A stretch of DNA of 49,318 nucleotides from an uncultured Eubacteriales bacterium. Its GTDB lineage: Bacteria > Bacillota > Clostridia > Oscillospirales > Acutalibacteraceae. Shown in pieces: positions 26,032 through 33,372 of the stretch (position 1 is its first letter; the number at the start of each line of letters is the position of its first letter). The stretch is from assembly GCA_949299505.1 (NCBI GenBank), contig CASGAS010000005.1:1-49318 (forward strand), read 5' to 3'. Under the pieces are notes generated by a model. It was given only the letters and a program-made list of their open reading frames with translations. It did not search any database and was not told the DNA's origin. Made by a program: the position numbers and the translations under genes.

Positions 26032-26069
26032 AAGCGTTCACTCTCCTTTATATCGATGACGGCGAACCG

Positions 26070-27035
26070 TCAGTTTTCCGAATAAATCGGCGCGCACACC
26101 GAAATAAGCGTGCCGGGCGTTTTGTCTGTGTCGCCCCACAGCGTCGCGACGTACCAGCCGCCGGGCTCAAAGCGCAGGCGCGCTTCGTGCACCGCGCCGG
26201 AAACCGGTATGCGCAAAGCTTCGGCAAGCCCGTTTGTATAGACCCGGATTTCCCGCGGGACGAAGCGGTCCTCGTCCATTTCCCGCACGCGGGAAAGGTC
26301 AATCTGAAACCGGACCGGCAAGTCCCCGGGCTTTACACAGTCGCCGGACGTCTGCCCGGCCCCGGCTTCCACGGTGAACAGCGGTCCGGCCGAAACGACC
26401 GTCCGCCCGTCTTTTATGGCCTGCTTCATCCCGGCCGCTGTCAGCGGCGCCGGACAGCGCAGATAGGTGCATGCGCTCGGCAGAAGATTGCCCGCGAGCC
26501 GGTGCCAGTCGCGCCCAAAGGTGGGCGCAATGCGGAAACCGCGGTCCAAAAGCGACGCCCAAAGCAGGGCGGCGCGGCGGTTCGGGACGTTTTGCTGCGG
26601 CACGCCCTCCGACCAGATTTCCAGATAATCAACCAGCGACCAGTCGCGCACGCGGTAGTCCCAGTGCCCGCCGGTGCAAATCGGCGTCCCGAGCTGGAAC
26701 GGGTGCGCAATCCCACAGACGCCGCCGTTTTCGCGGACGGCGCGCAGCTTTTCGTCTATGGTGTCGGGCCGTGCGTCGCGCCAATCCACATACCGCGCGC
26801 AGTCGAGCACCGGCATGTGTCCGAAATAGGTCGTCCACTCCATCCCGCCGAGCACCACCGGGTCGCGGCTCTGCCGCGCTTGCAAGCAGCCGGCGGTCGT
26901 GTTGTGGTCGGTCAGCGCTAAACCCTCCAGCCGCCGCTTACGCGCGGCGTCCAAAAGCGCGGGAACGGTAAAATCTCCGTCGCTGTGTACGGTATGGCAG
27001 TGCAGCTCGCAGGCAAACCAGCGTTCAGCCTCCAT
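26070..27035 (-). CDS. PHP-domain metallohydrolase (CehA/McbA type)
   Basis: 321 residues. The PHP metal site is visible as H12 and H14 (LHCHTVHSDGD), D43-H44 (LTDHNT), E66 region (GGMEWTTYFGH) and AHPF; the C-terminal ~80 residues are beta-rich. PHP enzymes hydrolyse phosphoesters or related bonds with two or three metals. No signal peptide. GGAGGTGG is six bases before ATG 27035, and the start lies 11 bases inside the upstream gene. That upstream protein looks like the beta domain that is often fused in front of this PHP domain. Confidence 0.85.
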   Translation of the reverse strand: MEAERWFACELHCHTVHSDGDFTVPALLDAARKRRLEGLALTDHNTTAGCLQARQSRDPVVLGGMEWTTYFGHMPVLDCARYVDWRDARPDTIDEKLRAVRENGGVCGIAHPFQLGTPICTGGHWDYRVRDWSLVDYLEIWSEGVPQQNVPNRRAALLWASLLDRGFRIAPTFGRDWHRLAGNLLPSACTYLRCPAPLTAAGMKQAIKDGRTVVSAGPLFTVEAGAGQTSGDCVKPGDLPVRFQIDLSRVREMDEDRFVPREIRVYTNGLAEALRIPVSGAVHEARLRFEPGGWYVATLWGDTDKTPGTLISVCAPIYSEN

Positions 27036-27492
27036 CTTCGTCCACCTCCGCTTCCACCTCCAGCGTGCAGTCGCAGCTTTCCGTGACCAGCGCGTGCAGG
27101 TTAAGTACGACCCGCCAAGTGCCGGCAGGCAGCTTTCCCGGCAAAAAGCCGGGCGATGCCGCGCTTTCCGTCAGGAAATGCGCCTGTACGTCGTCCTGCC
27201 TGTGTGCGCAGCCGCGAAACCCGTTCGGGTCGTCGAGCGATACCGTCACCAGATTTTTCAGCGGCAGAAAGTGCGTCCAGTCCGGGTACTGCGCGGCAAA
27301 TTCGCCCGCGTCGCGCTGTAAGCACGCTTCGATAAGCGGCCGCGCGGCTTCCCCGTCCAGCGTTTTCGGCGCATAGGAAAAGCGGATGTCGAGCCGCCTT
27401 GTGCGTTCGGGCACCGAAAAGGAGATGGCCAGATTCGTTTTTTCGCTTGCGCGCAGCAGGTGCGCGCCGGTCGAAAGCAGCGTTCGGGTCAT
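27025..27492 (-). CDS. Small beta-rich protein, likely partner domain of the PHP enzyme
   Basis: 155 residues, no signal peptide, no membrane segment and no motif I can assign with certainty. The end (PAGTWRVVLNLHALVTESCDCTLEVEAE, read in two parts) looks like the last strands of a jelly-roll or Ig-like module. In CehA-type proteins such a module precedes the PHP domain in one chain, and here the PHP gene starts 11 bases before this stop in another frame. It starts with an ATGA overlap to the hydrolase gene upstream and has a GAGGAG ribosome site. Confidence 0.7.
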   Translation of the reverse strand: MTRTLLSTGAHLLRASEKTNLAISFSVPERTRRLDIRFSYAPKTLDGEAARPLIEACLQRDAGEFAAQYPDWTHFLPLKNLVTVSLDDPNGFRGCAHRQDDVQAHFLTESAASPGFLPGKLPAGTWRVVLNLHALVTESCDCTLEVEAEVDEDGG

Positions 27493-28454
27493 ACGGTCTC
27501 CTCAAGCGTTTTGTCCATAAAGGCTTCCATGGTCTGCAGGTAAATTTCCGGCGCGGTGTAATAGCTGCGCGCGTGGACGGCGCCGGGAACGGACAGCTTC
27601 TCTTTTTTGGAAGCGCACGCGTCGTACAGTTCGTCCATCATAAAATACGGCACAAAGCGGTCCTCTTCGCCGTGGATGAATAAAATCGGCACCTTGGCGC
27701 GCCGGACGGCGTCTAAGGGCGACGCGTCGCGGAACGAATAGCGGCAGAACGCCTTGCAGTAGAGGTTGCAAAGCGGCAGAAGCGGGAAGTCCGGCATGTG
27801 AAAGGAGGTGTGCAGCTGGTAGGAAAATTCCGCCCAGGCCGACGTGTAGCCGCAGTCCGCCACAATGCCGCGCACCGCCGTACCGTCCGTGTGCGGGCTC
27901 ATCATCATCACGGTGGCCGCGCCCATGGAAACCCCCAAAAGGAAGATGGGCGTGTTGGGGAAGTGCTCCTCAAGATAACGCACCCAAAGGTATGTATCGC
28001 GCGATTCGTGCGTGCCGTATCCCATGAATTTGCCGTCGCTGTCGCCGCAGCCGCGGTGGTCGGGCATCAACACGATGTAGCCGTCGCGGTAAAGGTCCGG
28101 CGCGGTGAAGCGAAATTCCCGAAGCCCCGCGCTGCGTGCGCCGTGGCAGGCGAGCACCGCCTTGCCGTTCGGCTTTTCGGGGACGAGCAGCCGGGCGACC
28201 AGCTTTGCGCCGTCGGGCGCCGTCAGGGTAAGCGTCTGCAGCGGCAGGCTGCACAGGTTCCGGATTGCGGCTTCGGCGGCGGTTTCATAGGCGTCGTCCC
28301 GCACGCCGCCGCCCGCGATGACCTTGCCTAAAAATTTCGGCAGCTGCAGGGTCTTGCGCCAGACAAGCTGGTTGAAGATAAAGCCGCACAGCAGCAAAAG
28401 CAGCACGAAAAGCGCGGCCAAGGCAAGCAGGATACCGAGCAATACGTCGTTCAT
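27489..28454 (-). CDS. Membrane-anchored alpha/beta hydrolase
   Basis: 321 residues. An N-terminal membrane helix (~4-27) is followed by an alpha/beta hydrolase domain with GVSMGAA (S176), EEDRFVP (D265) and AVHARSYY (H294): a full catalytic triad. The layout (HGARSAGLREF, PDHRGCGDSDG) is that of BAAT/dipeptidyl-peptidase-like YqkD hydrolases. It may remove acyl or ester groups. The start is ATG 28454 with GGAGGTG five bases upstream; the open frame further upstream overlaps the PI-PLC gene. ATGA overlaps connect it to both neighbours, so the genes are translationally coupled. Confidence 0.87.
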   Translation of the reverse strand: MNDVLLGILLALAALFVLLLLLCGFIFNQLVWRKTLQLPKFLGKVIAGGGVRDDAYETAAEAAIRNLCSLPLQTLTLTAPDGAKLVARLLVPEKPNGKAVLACHGARSAGLREFRFTAPDLYRDGYIVLMPDHRGCGDSDGKFMGYGTHESRDTYLWVRYLEEHFPNTPIFLLGVSMGAATVMMMSPHTDGTAVRGIVADCGYTSAWAEFSYQLHTSFHMPDFPLLPLCNLYCKAFCRYSFRDASPLDAVRRAKVPILFIHGEEDRFVPYFMMDELYDACASKKEKLSVPGAVHARSYYTAPEIYLQTMEAFMDKTLEETV

Positions 28455-29359
28455 GGGGACACCTCCGCAGTTGAACCCGGACAGAACCGGAAATTGGAAA
28501 GCGCAATTTTGTCGCACAGCGCGCGGTCTATGAAATCCAGCAAAAACCAGCCCTGCGCGCGGTCGGTCCGCAGGGGATAGGCGGCAAACGCGGCGTTGAC
28601 GGGCGCGGCCGTTTCCCGGGGGACATGCGACCCGCCGCAGGTGCTTAAAAAATGCAGGCAAATGTGGGCTTCGTTCGGCGCGGCGCAGTCCAAAAACGGC
28701 TTTGCGGCGCGCTGCCATTTCACCGTTGGCGCAAGGTGGTACCGGTCCTGGATGTCGGCGGATACGCGCTCGTTCAAATGCATGTGTACGGGCTGTGTGT
28801 ACCTGCGCGAGCCCTGGTCCTCCCAGTCGGAAAAATCAAGTCCGCACGCCTTGCGCGTCTCAAACCCGGCCGGCCGTTCGCAGCGGCGCAAAAGCACCAG
28901 CTTCCCGCGGCATTCCGAAAGGCGCGGCACACGGTTTTCCAAGAACCAGCGGTCGGGGTCGGGGCGGATGAACCGTTCGTAAAAGACGGGGAAAAAGTCC
29001 GCCGGCTCTTTTTTGCGGTCCGATTTGACACTTACCACGAGCGTTTCACGCGGGTGCTCCTCCAAAAAGCGCAGGCACAGCGCGAACACGTCGCCGAACA
29101 GCAGCCGCTGCGAGCAGGTCGCGTCCGTAAAACAGTCGGCGCGGCTGTGTACCAGAAAAAAACGTCCGCTTTTATAAAACAGGCGCAAATCCAGAAGCCG
29201 CACGCCGGCGCGCAGCTGGTCCGCAATGGAAAGCGCCTGACATTGGGCCATGCGCCGCATATTGCAAAAGGCCGTCGCACTGTCGTGCGTGCCGGCCAGA
29301 TTCAGCTTTGAAAGAAAAAGGTCGTCCGCAAGCGCGGACAGCACCGGTTGGGCTTCCAT
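28451..29359 (-). CDS. PI-PLC X-domain phospholipase C-like protein
   Basis: 302 residues. The fold of bacterial phosphatidylinositol-specific phospholipase C is shown by LAGTHDSAT (H25 general base, D26), LLDLRLF (D57, R59) and FFLVHSRAD (H71 general acid), with spacing like the Bacillus enzyme. PI-PLC cleaves phosphatidylinositol or GPI anchors into diacylglycerol and a cyclic inositol phosphate. No signal peptide or membrane helix is visible, which is odd for this family. ATG 29359 with AGAGGTG upstream; ATGs further upstream lie at the promoter. It is the first gene of the operon that runs to the GH38 mannosidase. Confidence 0.85.
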   Translation of the reverse strand: MEAQPVLSALADDLFLSKLNLAGTHDSATAFCNMRRMAQCQALSIADQLRAGVRLLDLRLFYKSGRFFLVHSRADCFTDATCSQRLLFGDVFALCLRFLEEHPRETLVVSVKSDRKKEPADFFPVFYERFIRPDPDRWFLENRVPRLSECRGKLVLLRRCERPAGFETRKACGLDFSDWEDQGSRRYTQPVHMHLNERVSADIQDRYHLAPTVKWQRAAKPFLDCAAPNEAHICLHFLSTCGGSHVPRETAAPVNAAFAAYPLRTDRAQGWFLLDFIDRALCDKIALSNFRFCPGSTAEVSP

Positions 29360-29378
29360 GGCGTACACCTCTTTCCGT

Positions 29379-29407
29379 ATCATAGCGTATTTCCCTAAAA
29401 AAAGCAA
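29379..29407 (-). promoter_or_regulatory. Promoter of the PI-PLC...GH38 operon
   Basis: On the minus strand TTGCTT, 17-base spacer, TATGAT, ending 20 bases before the start codon. An inverted repeat ATATTTT / AAAATAT (29423-29429, 29440-29446) lies just upstream of the -35 and could be an operator or an UP-like element. Confidence 0.55.
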
Positions 29408-29487
29408 TCATTTCCACAAGAAATATTTTCTAAAGCGTAAAAATATAGAGGTTCTGCCTAACGGATGCGCCGCCGCACCCGCCGGGC

Positions 29488-29514
29488 ACAAAAAAACGCC
29501 CCGCAGGGCGTTTT
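29488..29514 (-). terminator. Terminator of the yqf...recO operon
   Basis: On the minus strand, stem AAAACGCCC / GGGCGTTTT (29493-29514) with loop TGCG and a run of seven T. It begins 10 bases after the recO stop. Confidence 0.88.
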
Positions 29515-29523
29515 CTTTTCCTC

Positions 29524-30267
29524 TTACAGCGCGTGAATCTGCTTGTAAAAGTCCAGCGTCTTAAGCCGGTGGTCCACATGGCCGCGCAGATAGGTTTCGG
29601 TTATGTAGCCGAGCTCTTCCGTAACCGCGCCGGAGGTTTCAAAGGCATACAGCTGCTTCCAGTCCGAAAACACAATGTGCCGCATGGCGCTGACAACGCC
29701 GAGCGAAAGCGGAAACGGCGCCGAGGCGGGCGCGCAGGCCTCGCAGTATAAAAGACCGTCGGACATGTCAAAATACATGGGGTCCGACTCAAACCGCCCG
29801 CAGGTCTCGCAGGCGACCAGATTCGGCGCGTAGCCCGCCAGCGTGAGCAGGCGCAGCTCCGTAATCGCCTTAAGCGTTTCGGGGGCTTTTCGGCCGTTGG
29901 CAAGCATATACAGCGAATTGAGCAGCAACCGCAGCTCGTCGCGCGCGCTCTGCCCCTCCGGGGCGAAAACAAGCCCGAGCTCCAAAAAATACTCCCCGAG
30001 CGCAAGACGGTCCAAATCGTCGCGCAGCCCAAAAAACAGCTCAAGGGCCTCCGCGTCGTCAATGACGTAGCTGTCCTTGCCCTCGTACAGCGTAAGCTGC
30101 GCATAGCAGAACTTCGTCGTCGCCGCCTGCTTTTTGCTTTTGACGGATTTGGCGCCGCGCACAAACGCGCGCAGGACGCCCTCGGTTTCCGTGAGGACCG
30201 TTACAAGCTTGTCGCGCTCACCGATATTCTGTTCCTTGAGAATCAATCCCCTGGTCGTCCGGCCCAT
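29524..30267 (-). CDS. recO: DNA repair protein RecO
   Basis: 247 residues. RecO loads RecA on SSB-coated single-strand DNA together with RecR. An N-terminal OB fold (MGRTTRGLILKEQNIGERDKL) is followed by the helical domain with a CxxC...CxxC zinc site (ACETCGRF and YCEACAPA). I start at ATG 30267 with GAGG nine bases upstream; the in-frame ATG at 30282 has no ribosome site. The start lies 50 bases inside yqzL. This is the last gene of the cluster, followed by a terminator. Confidence 0.94.
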   Translation of the reverse strand: MGRTTRGLILKEQNIGERDKLVTVLTETEGVLRAFVRGAKSVKSKKQAATTKFCYAQLTLYEGKDSYVIDDAEALELFFGLRDDLDRLALGEYFLELGLVFAPEGQSARDELRLLLNSLYMLANGRKAPETLKAITELRLLTLAGYAPNLVACETCGRFESDPMYFDMSDGLLYCEACAPASAPFPLSLGVVSAMRHIVFSDWKQLYAFETSGAVTEELGYITETYLRGHVDHRLKTLDFYKQIHAL

Positions 30268-30379
30268 CCGCTTCGTCCTCATGGCGGCAGTTTTGAAAAG
30301 GGGGCTTGTGCCTGCAATAGGCAAGATAGTCCTGAATGCTGCCGCTCTTTATGAAAATATCCCAGTAATTCGGTTCCAT
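30218..30379 (-). CDS. yqzL: YqzL-family small protein overlapping recO
   Basis: 53 residues. The segment YWDIFIKSGSIQDYLAY matches the W-x-[IV]-F-x-x-[ST]-G-x-I-x-x-YL pattern of YqzL proteins, and the gene sits exactly between era and recO as yqzL does in Bacillus subtilis. The charged tail (Glu/Asp/Gln) has no homology I can name. The last 50 bases overlap the start of recO in another frame, so recO is likely coupled to it. The ribosome site is weak. Function of YqzL is unknown. Confidence 0.75.
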   Translation of the reverse strand: MEPNYWDIFIKSGSIQDYLAYCRHKPPFQNCRHEDEADGPDDQGIDSQGTEYR

Positions 30380-30446
30380 GCACACACCGCTTTCTGCAAA
30401 GGGAGGTATACGTTTACCATCCCCGCCGGCGGCGTGTACATACCTG

Positions 30447-31349
30447 TCAATCTAACCCAAATTCGTGCAGAAGACCCTCCCGGTTTCGCCAGTCCGCCTT
30501 GACCTTGACGCGGCACTGCAGATTCACCTTGCAGCCGAAAAAGCGCTCCATGTCCCGCCTTGCGTGCGTCGCTGCCTTTTTGAGCGTCGCGCCGCCTTTG
30601 CCGATGATGATGCCCTTGTGCGACTCCTTTTCACAGTAAATGACCGCGTCCACATCCAAAATTGCCGCGTCCTCGCGTTCGCGCATCCGCTCCACGCTGA
30701 CGGCCGTGCCGTGCGGGATTTCGTGGGACAGCAAGCGCAGCAGCTTTTCCCGAATCATTTCCGCGGCCAGCACCCGTTCCGGCTGGTCGGTCAGCGTGTC
30801 GTCGGGGAAAAAGTGCGCGCTTTCATAAGCGCAGGCCTTAAGCTCCTCCAGGAGCGCGTCTAAGCCGTTCCCGTCTTTTGCCGAGACCGGTATGACGCCG
30901 CGAAAGTCCGCAAGGGGCGCCAGCTGCGCAATGCGCGCGGCCAGGACGGATTTGTCCGGCAGGCAGTCGATTTTGTTGATGGCCAGCAGCAGCGGAACGT
31001 TTGCGGCGCGCAGTTTTTTTAGCAGCTGCGCTTCCGTGTCGGAAAGCCCCTTGCCCTCTGCTTCGCAGACGAACAGGCAGGCGTCCACGCCCGCGATGCT
31101 GTCCGACACGGCCTGCACCATCTTTTCCCCGAGCTTTGTACGCGGACGGTGGAAGCCGGGCGTGTCGGTAAAGACGAGCTGCACGTTGTCGTCGGTTGTC
31201 AGCACGCCCATAATGCGCGTGCGGGTGGTCTGCGGTTTGTTGGAAACAATCGCGATTTTCGCGCCGAGCAGCCGGTTCAAAAGGGAGGACTTCCCGACGT
31301 TCGCCTGCCCGACGATGGAAATAAATGCGGTTTTCGACGGGGCGTTCAC
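30447..31349 (-). CDS. era: Ribosome-assembly GTPase Era
   Basis: 300 residues. Essential GTPase for 16S rRNA maturation. G1 is GQANVGKSSL, G2 includes TRTRIMG, G3 is DTPGFH, G4 is NKID, G5 is SAKDGNG; the C-terminal KH domain contains VIYCEKESHKGIIIGKGG. The start is GTG 31349 with AAGGAGG seven bases upstream, overlapping the dgkA stop (GTGA). Part of the phoH-ybeY-dgkA-era-yqzL-recO block. Confidence 0.97.
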   Translation of the reverse strand: MNAPSKTAFISIVGQANVGKSSLLNRLLGAKIAIVSNKPQTTRTRIMGVLTTDDNVQLVFTDTPGFHRPRTKLGEKMVQAVSDSIAGVDACLFVCEAEGKGLSDTEAQLLKKLRAANVPLLLAINKIDCLPDKSVLAARIAQLAPLADFRGVIPVSAKDGNGLDALLEELKACAYESAHFFPDDTLTDQPERVLAAEMIREKLLRLLSHEIPHGTAVSVERMREREDAAILDVDAVIYCEKESHKGIIIGKGGATLKKAATHARRDMERFFGCKVNLQCRVKVKADWRNREGLLHEFGLD

Positions 31350-31840
31350 GGCTGCGCCTCCTTTTTAGGTTTTGCAAAGCGCTTTCCGAAGCCGCGGAAA
31401 ATAAAAACGGTCGCCAGGGCAATGGAAAGCGCCAGCACAAAGAGCATCCACGGGTTCTCTTTGTAGTAGGCGAACATCGCCCGGAACGCTTCGCGCTGCC
31501 CGAGCACCGCAATGCCGACCGCTACGGCGAACATCGCGCAGACAAGCACGGCGCCGGCGGCGGCGTCCTTGGCGCGCTTTGCGTGCGCGCAAATCCCTTG
31601 CGCCGCAAGGTCCACCGCGTGCTCCAGCGCGGTGTTGACAAGCTCCGCCGCTACGACCAGGGCGTTCGCCAGGAACAGAAGCGCCAGCTGCGTGCGCGTC
31701 ACCGCAAAAAAGTCATAGACGGCAAGATAGGTATACATATAAACCATGCACACAAGGTGGATGCGCATGTTGCGTTCCTCCGCGAGCGTCCGAAACACGC
31801 CGCGAAAGGCGTAGCCAAAGCTCAAAAACAGGCTCTTCAT
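31346..31840 (-). CDS. dgkA: Diacylglycerol/undecaprenol kinase family protein
   Basis: 164 residues with three core membrane helices plus a fourth near the C-terminus. The family signature is clear: AEERNMRIHL, ELVNTALEHAVDL and AKDAAAGAVL. In Gram-positive bacteria this enzyme phosphorylates undecaprenol for cell-wall carrier recycling. It starts three bases after the ybeY stop and shares the GTGA overlap with era. Confidence 0.93.
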   Translation of the reverse strand: MKSLFLSFGYAFRGVFRTLAEERNMRIHLVCMVYMYTYLAVYDFFAVTRTQLALLFLANALVVAAELVNTALEHAVDLAAQGICAHAKRAKDAAAGAVLVCAMFAVAVGIAVLGQREAFRAMFAYYKENPWMLFVLALSIALATVFIFRGFGKRFAKPKKEAQP

Positions 31841-31843
31841 GCC

Positions 31844-32350
31844 TTATTCGCCGTCAAAGTAATAGCTGCCGTTGCGCTTAAGGCCGAGCTGCGTGAGCAC
31901 GGCTTCTTCCTTTTCGCGCATATGTACGGCCTCCAGCCCGCCGTTTACATGGTCGTAGCCGAGCAGGTGCAGCATGGAGTGTACGGTGAGGAAAGCGACC
32001 TCCCGCTGCAGCGGATGGCCGTATTCCTCCGCCTGCCGCACGGCGGTTTCCATGGAAATGACAATGTCGCCGAGCATCTGCGCGCCGGTTTCGGGATTCA
32101 CGTCGTACTTGCCGTTTTCCCCGAGCGGGAAAGACAGCACGTCGGTGGGCTTGTCTATATTGCGGTGCTTCTGGTTGAGCGCGCGGATTTGTTCGTCGTC
32201 CACAAACGTCACGCTGATTTCCGCCGAGCCCTCAAAGTTTTCCTGCACAAGCACGGCGTGGCAGCAGCGGCGCACCAGCATGCGCACGCCGGTCGGGATT
32301 TTGACCGTCTTTTGTTCGTTGGAGATGATGACCTTGATTTTGTCCGTCAT
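31844..32350 (-). CDS. ybeY: Endoribonuclease YbeY (rRNA maturation factor)
   Basis: 168 residues. Zinc metalloprotein needed for 16S rRNA 3' end processing and ribosome quality control. The metal site H-x3-H-x5-H is in VHSMLHLLGYDH; LNQKHRNIDKPTDVLSFP is the second family motif. ATG overlaps the phoH stop (ATGA) and has GAGGAGG seven bases upstream. Confidence 0.96.
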   Translation of the reverse strand: MTDKIKVIISNEQKTVKIPTGVRMLVRRCCHAVLVQENFEGSAEISVTFVDDEQIRALNQKHRNIDKPTDVLSFPLGENGKYDVNPETGAQMLGDIVISMETAVRQAEEYGHPLQREVAFLTVHSMLHLLGYDHVNGGLEAVHMREKEEAVLTQLGLKRNGSYYFDGE

Positions 32351-33306
32351 TTTTTTGCCTCCTCGCTTTTTTCATAGGCTTTGATGATGTCTTGTACAAG
32401 CCGGTGCCGCACCACGTCTTTTTCCGTGAAGCGGCAAACGGAAATGTCCGGAATATGCTTGAGGATGCGCATCGCCTGCAAAAGCCCCGACTTTTTCCCG
32501 TCGGGCAGGTCGATTTGCGTCACGTCGCCGGTTACAACCATTTTCGAGTTGAAGCCCAGGCGCGTCAAAAACATTTTCATCTGTTCGCGGGTGGTGTTCT
32601 GCGCCTCGTCCAAAATAATGAAGCTGTCGTCGAGCGTGCGCCCGCGCATATAGGCGAGCGGCGCGACCTCAATGCTCCCGCGCTCCTGGTAGCGCTGAAA
32701 GGTCTCCGCGCCGAGCATGTCAAACAGCGCGTCGTACAGCGGCCGCAGATACGGGTCCACCTTTTGCTGCAGGTCGCCGGGCAAAAAGCCGAGCTTTTCA
32801 CCGGCCTCCACGGCCGGGCGCGTCAAAATAATACGGTTAATCTCCTTGGCGCGAAACGCCGTGACCGCCATCGCGACGGCAAGATACGTTTTGCCCGTTC
32901 CCGCGGGCCCCGCGCCGAGCGTCACGGTGTTTTGCCGGATGGCCTCCACATAGCGCTTCTGCCCGAGCGTTTTCGGCTTGACGGGCTTGCCCTTTGCCGT
33001 GATGCAGATGCAGTCGCTGACCATGTCGGCGAGCTTGTCCTGCGCGCCCTCGTTTACAAGGGAAAGCACATAGCGCACATTTTGTTCGGAAAGCGCTTCG
33101 CCTTTGTTGATGAGCGTCAAAAGCCCCTCAATCGCACGCGTCGCCTTGGCGACGTTTTCGGCTTCGCCGCTGACCTTGATATCGGAACCGCGGCTGATAA
33201 CGCGGACGGAAAACGTCTCTTCGATTTGGCGGATATTTTCGTCAAAGCTCCCGAACAGACTGACCGCCTGTTCCATGCGGTCCACATTGATGACCTGTTC
33301 GAACAA
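32347..33306 (-). CDS. phoH: PhoH-family ATPase
   Basis: 319 residues. An N-terminal KH-like part (~20-70, FSVRVISRGSDIKVSGEAE) precedes the PhoH ATPase domain with Walker A GPAGTGKTYLA and Walker B FIILDEAQNTT. Probably an RNA-associated helicase or ATPase working with YbeY; its direct role is unsettled. The start is TTG 33306 with GGGAGGG five bases upstream; ATG 33276 is an in-frame alternative without such a site. It has its own promoter. Confidence 0.93.
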   Translation of the reverse strand: MFEQVINVDRMEQAVSLFGSFDENIRQIEETFSVRVISRGSDIKVSGEAENVAKATRAIEGLLTLINKGEALSEQNVRYVLSLVNEGAQDKLADMVSDCICITAKGKPVKPKTLGQKRYVEAIRQNTVTLGAGPAGTGKTYLAVAMAVTAFRAKEINRIILTRPAVEAGEKLGFLPGDLQQKVDPYLRPLYDALFDMLGAETFQRYQERGSIEVAPLAYMRGRTLDDSFIILDEAQNTTREQMKMFLTRLGFNSKMVVTGDVTQIDLPDGKKSGLLQAMRILKHIPDISVCRFTEKDVVRHRLVQDIIKAYEKSEEAKK

Positions 33307-33343
33307 AAAATCCCTCCCGAAAAATTCTGTTTAATTTTAATAT

Positions 33344-33372
33344 ATTATATCACAGATTTTGTGATTAGTCAC
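33344..33372 (-). promoter_or_regulatory. Promoter of phoH-recO
   Basis: On the minus strand GTGACT, 17-base spacer, perfect TATAAT (33344-33349). The -35 overlaps the stop codon of yqfD, so the housekeeping genes can be expressed independently of the sporulation genes upstream. Confidence 0.65.
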
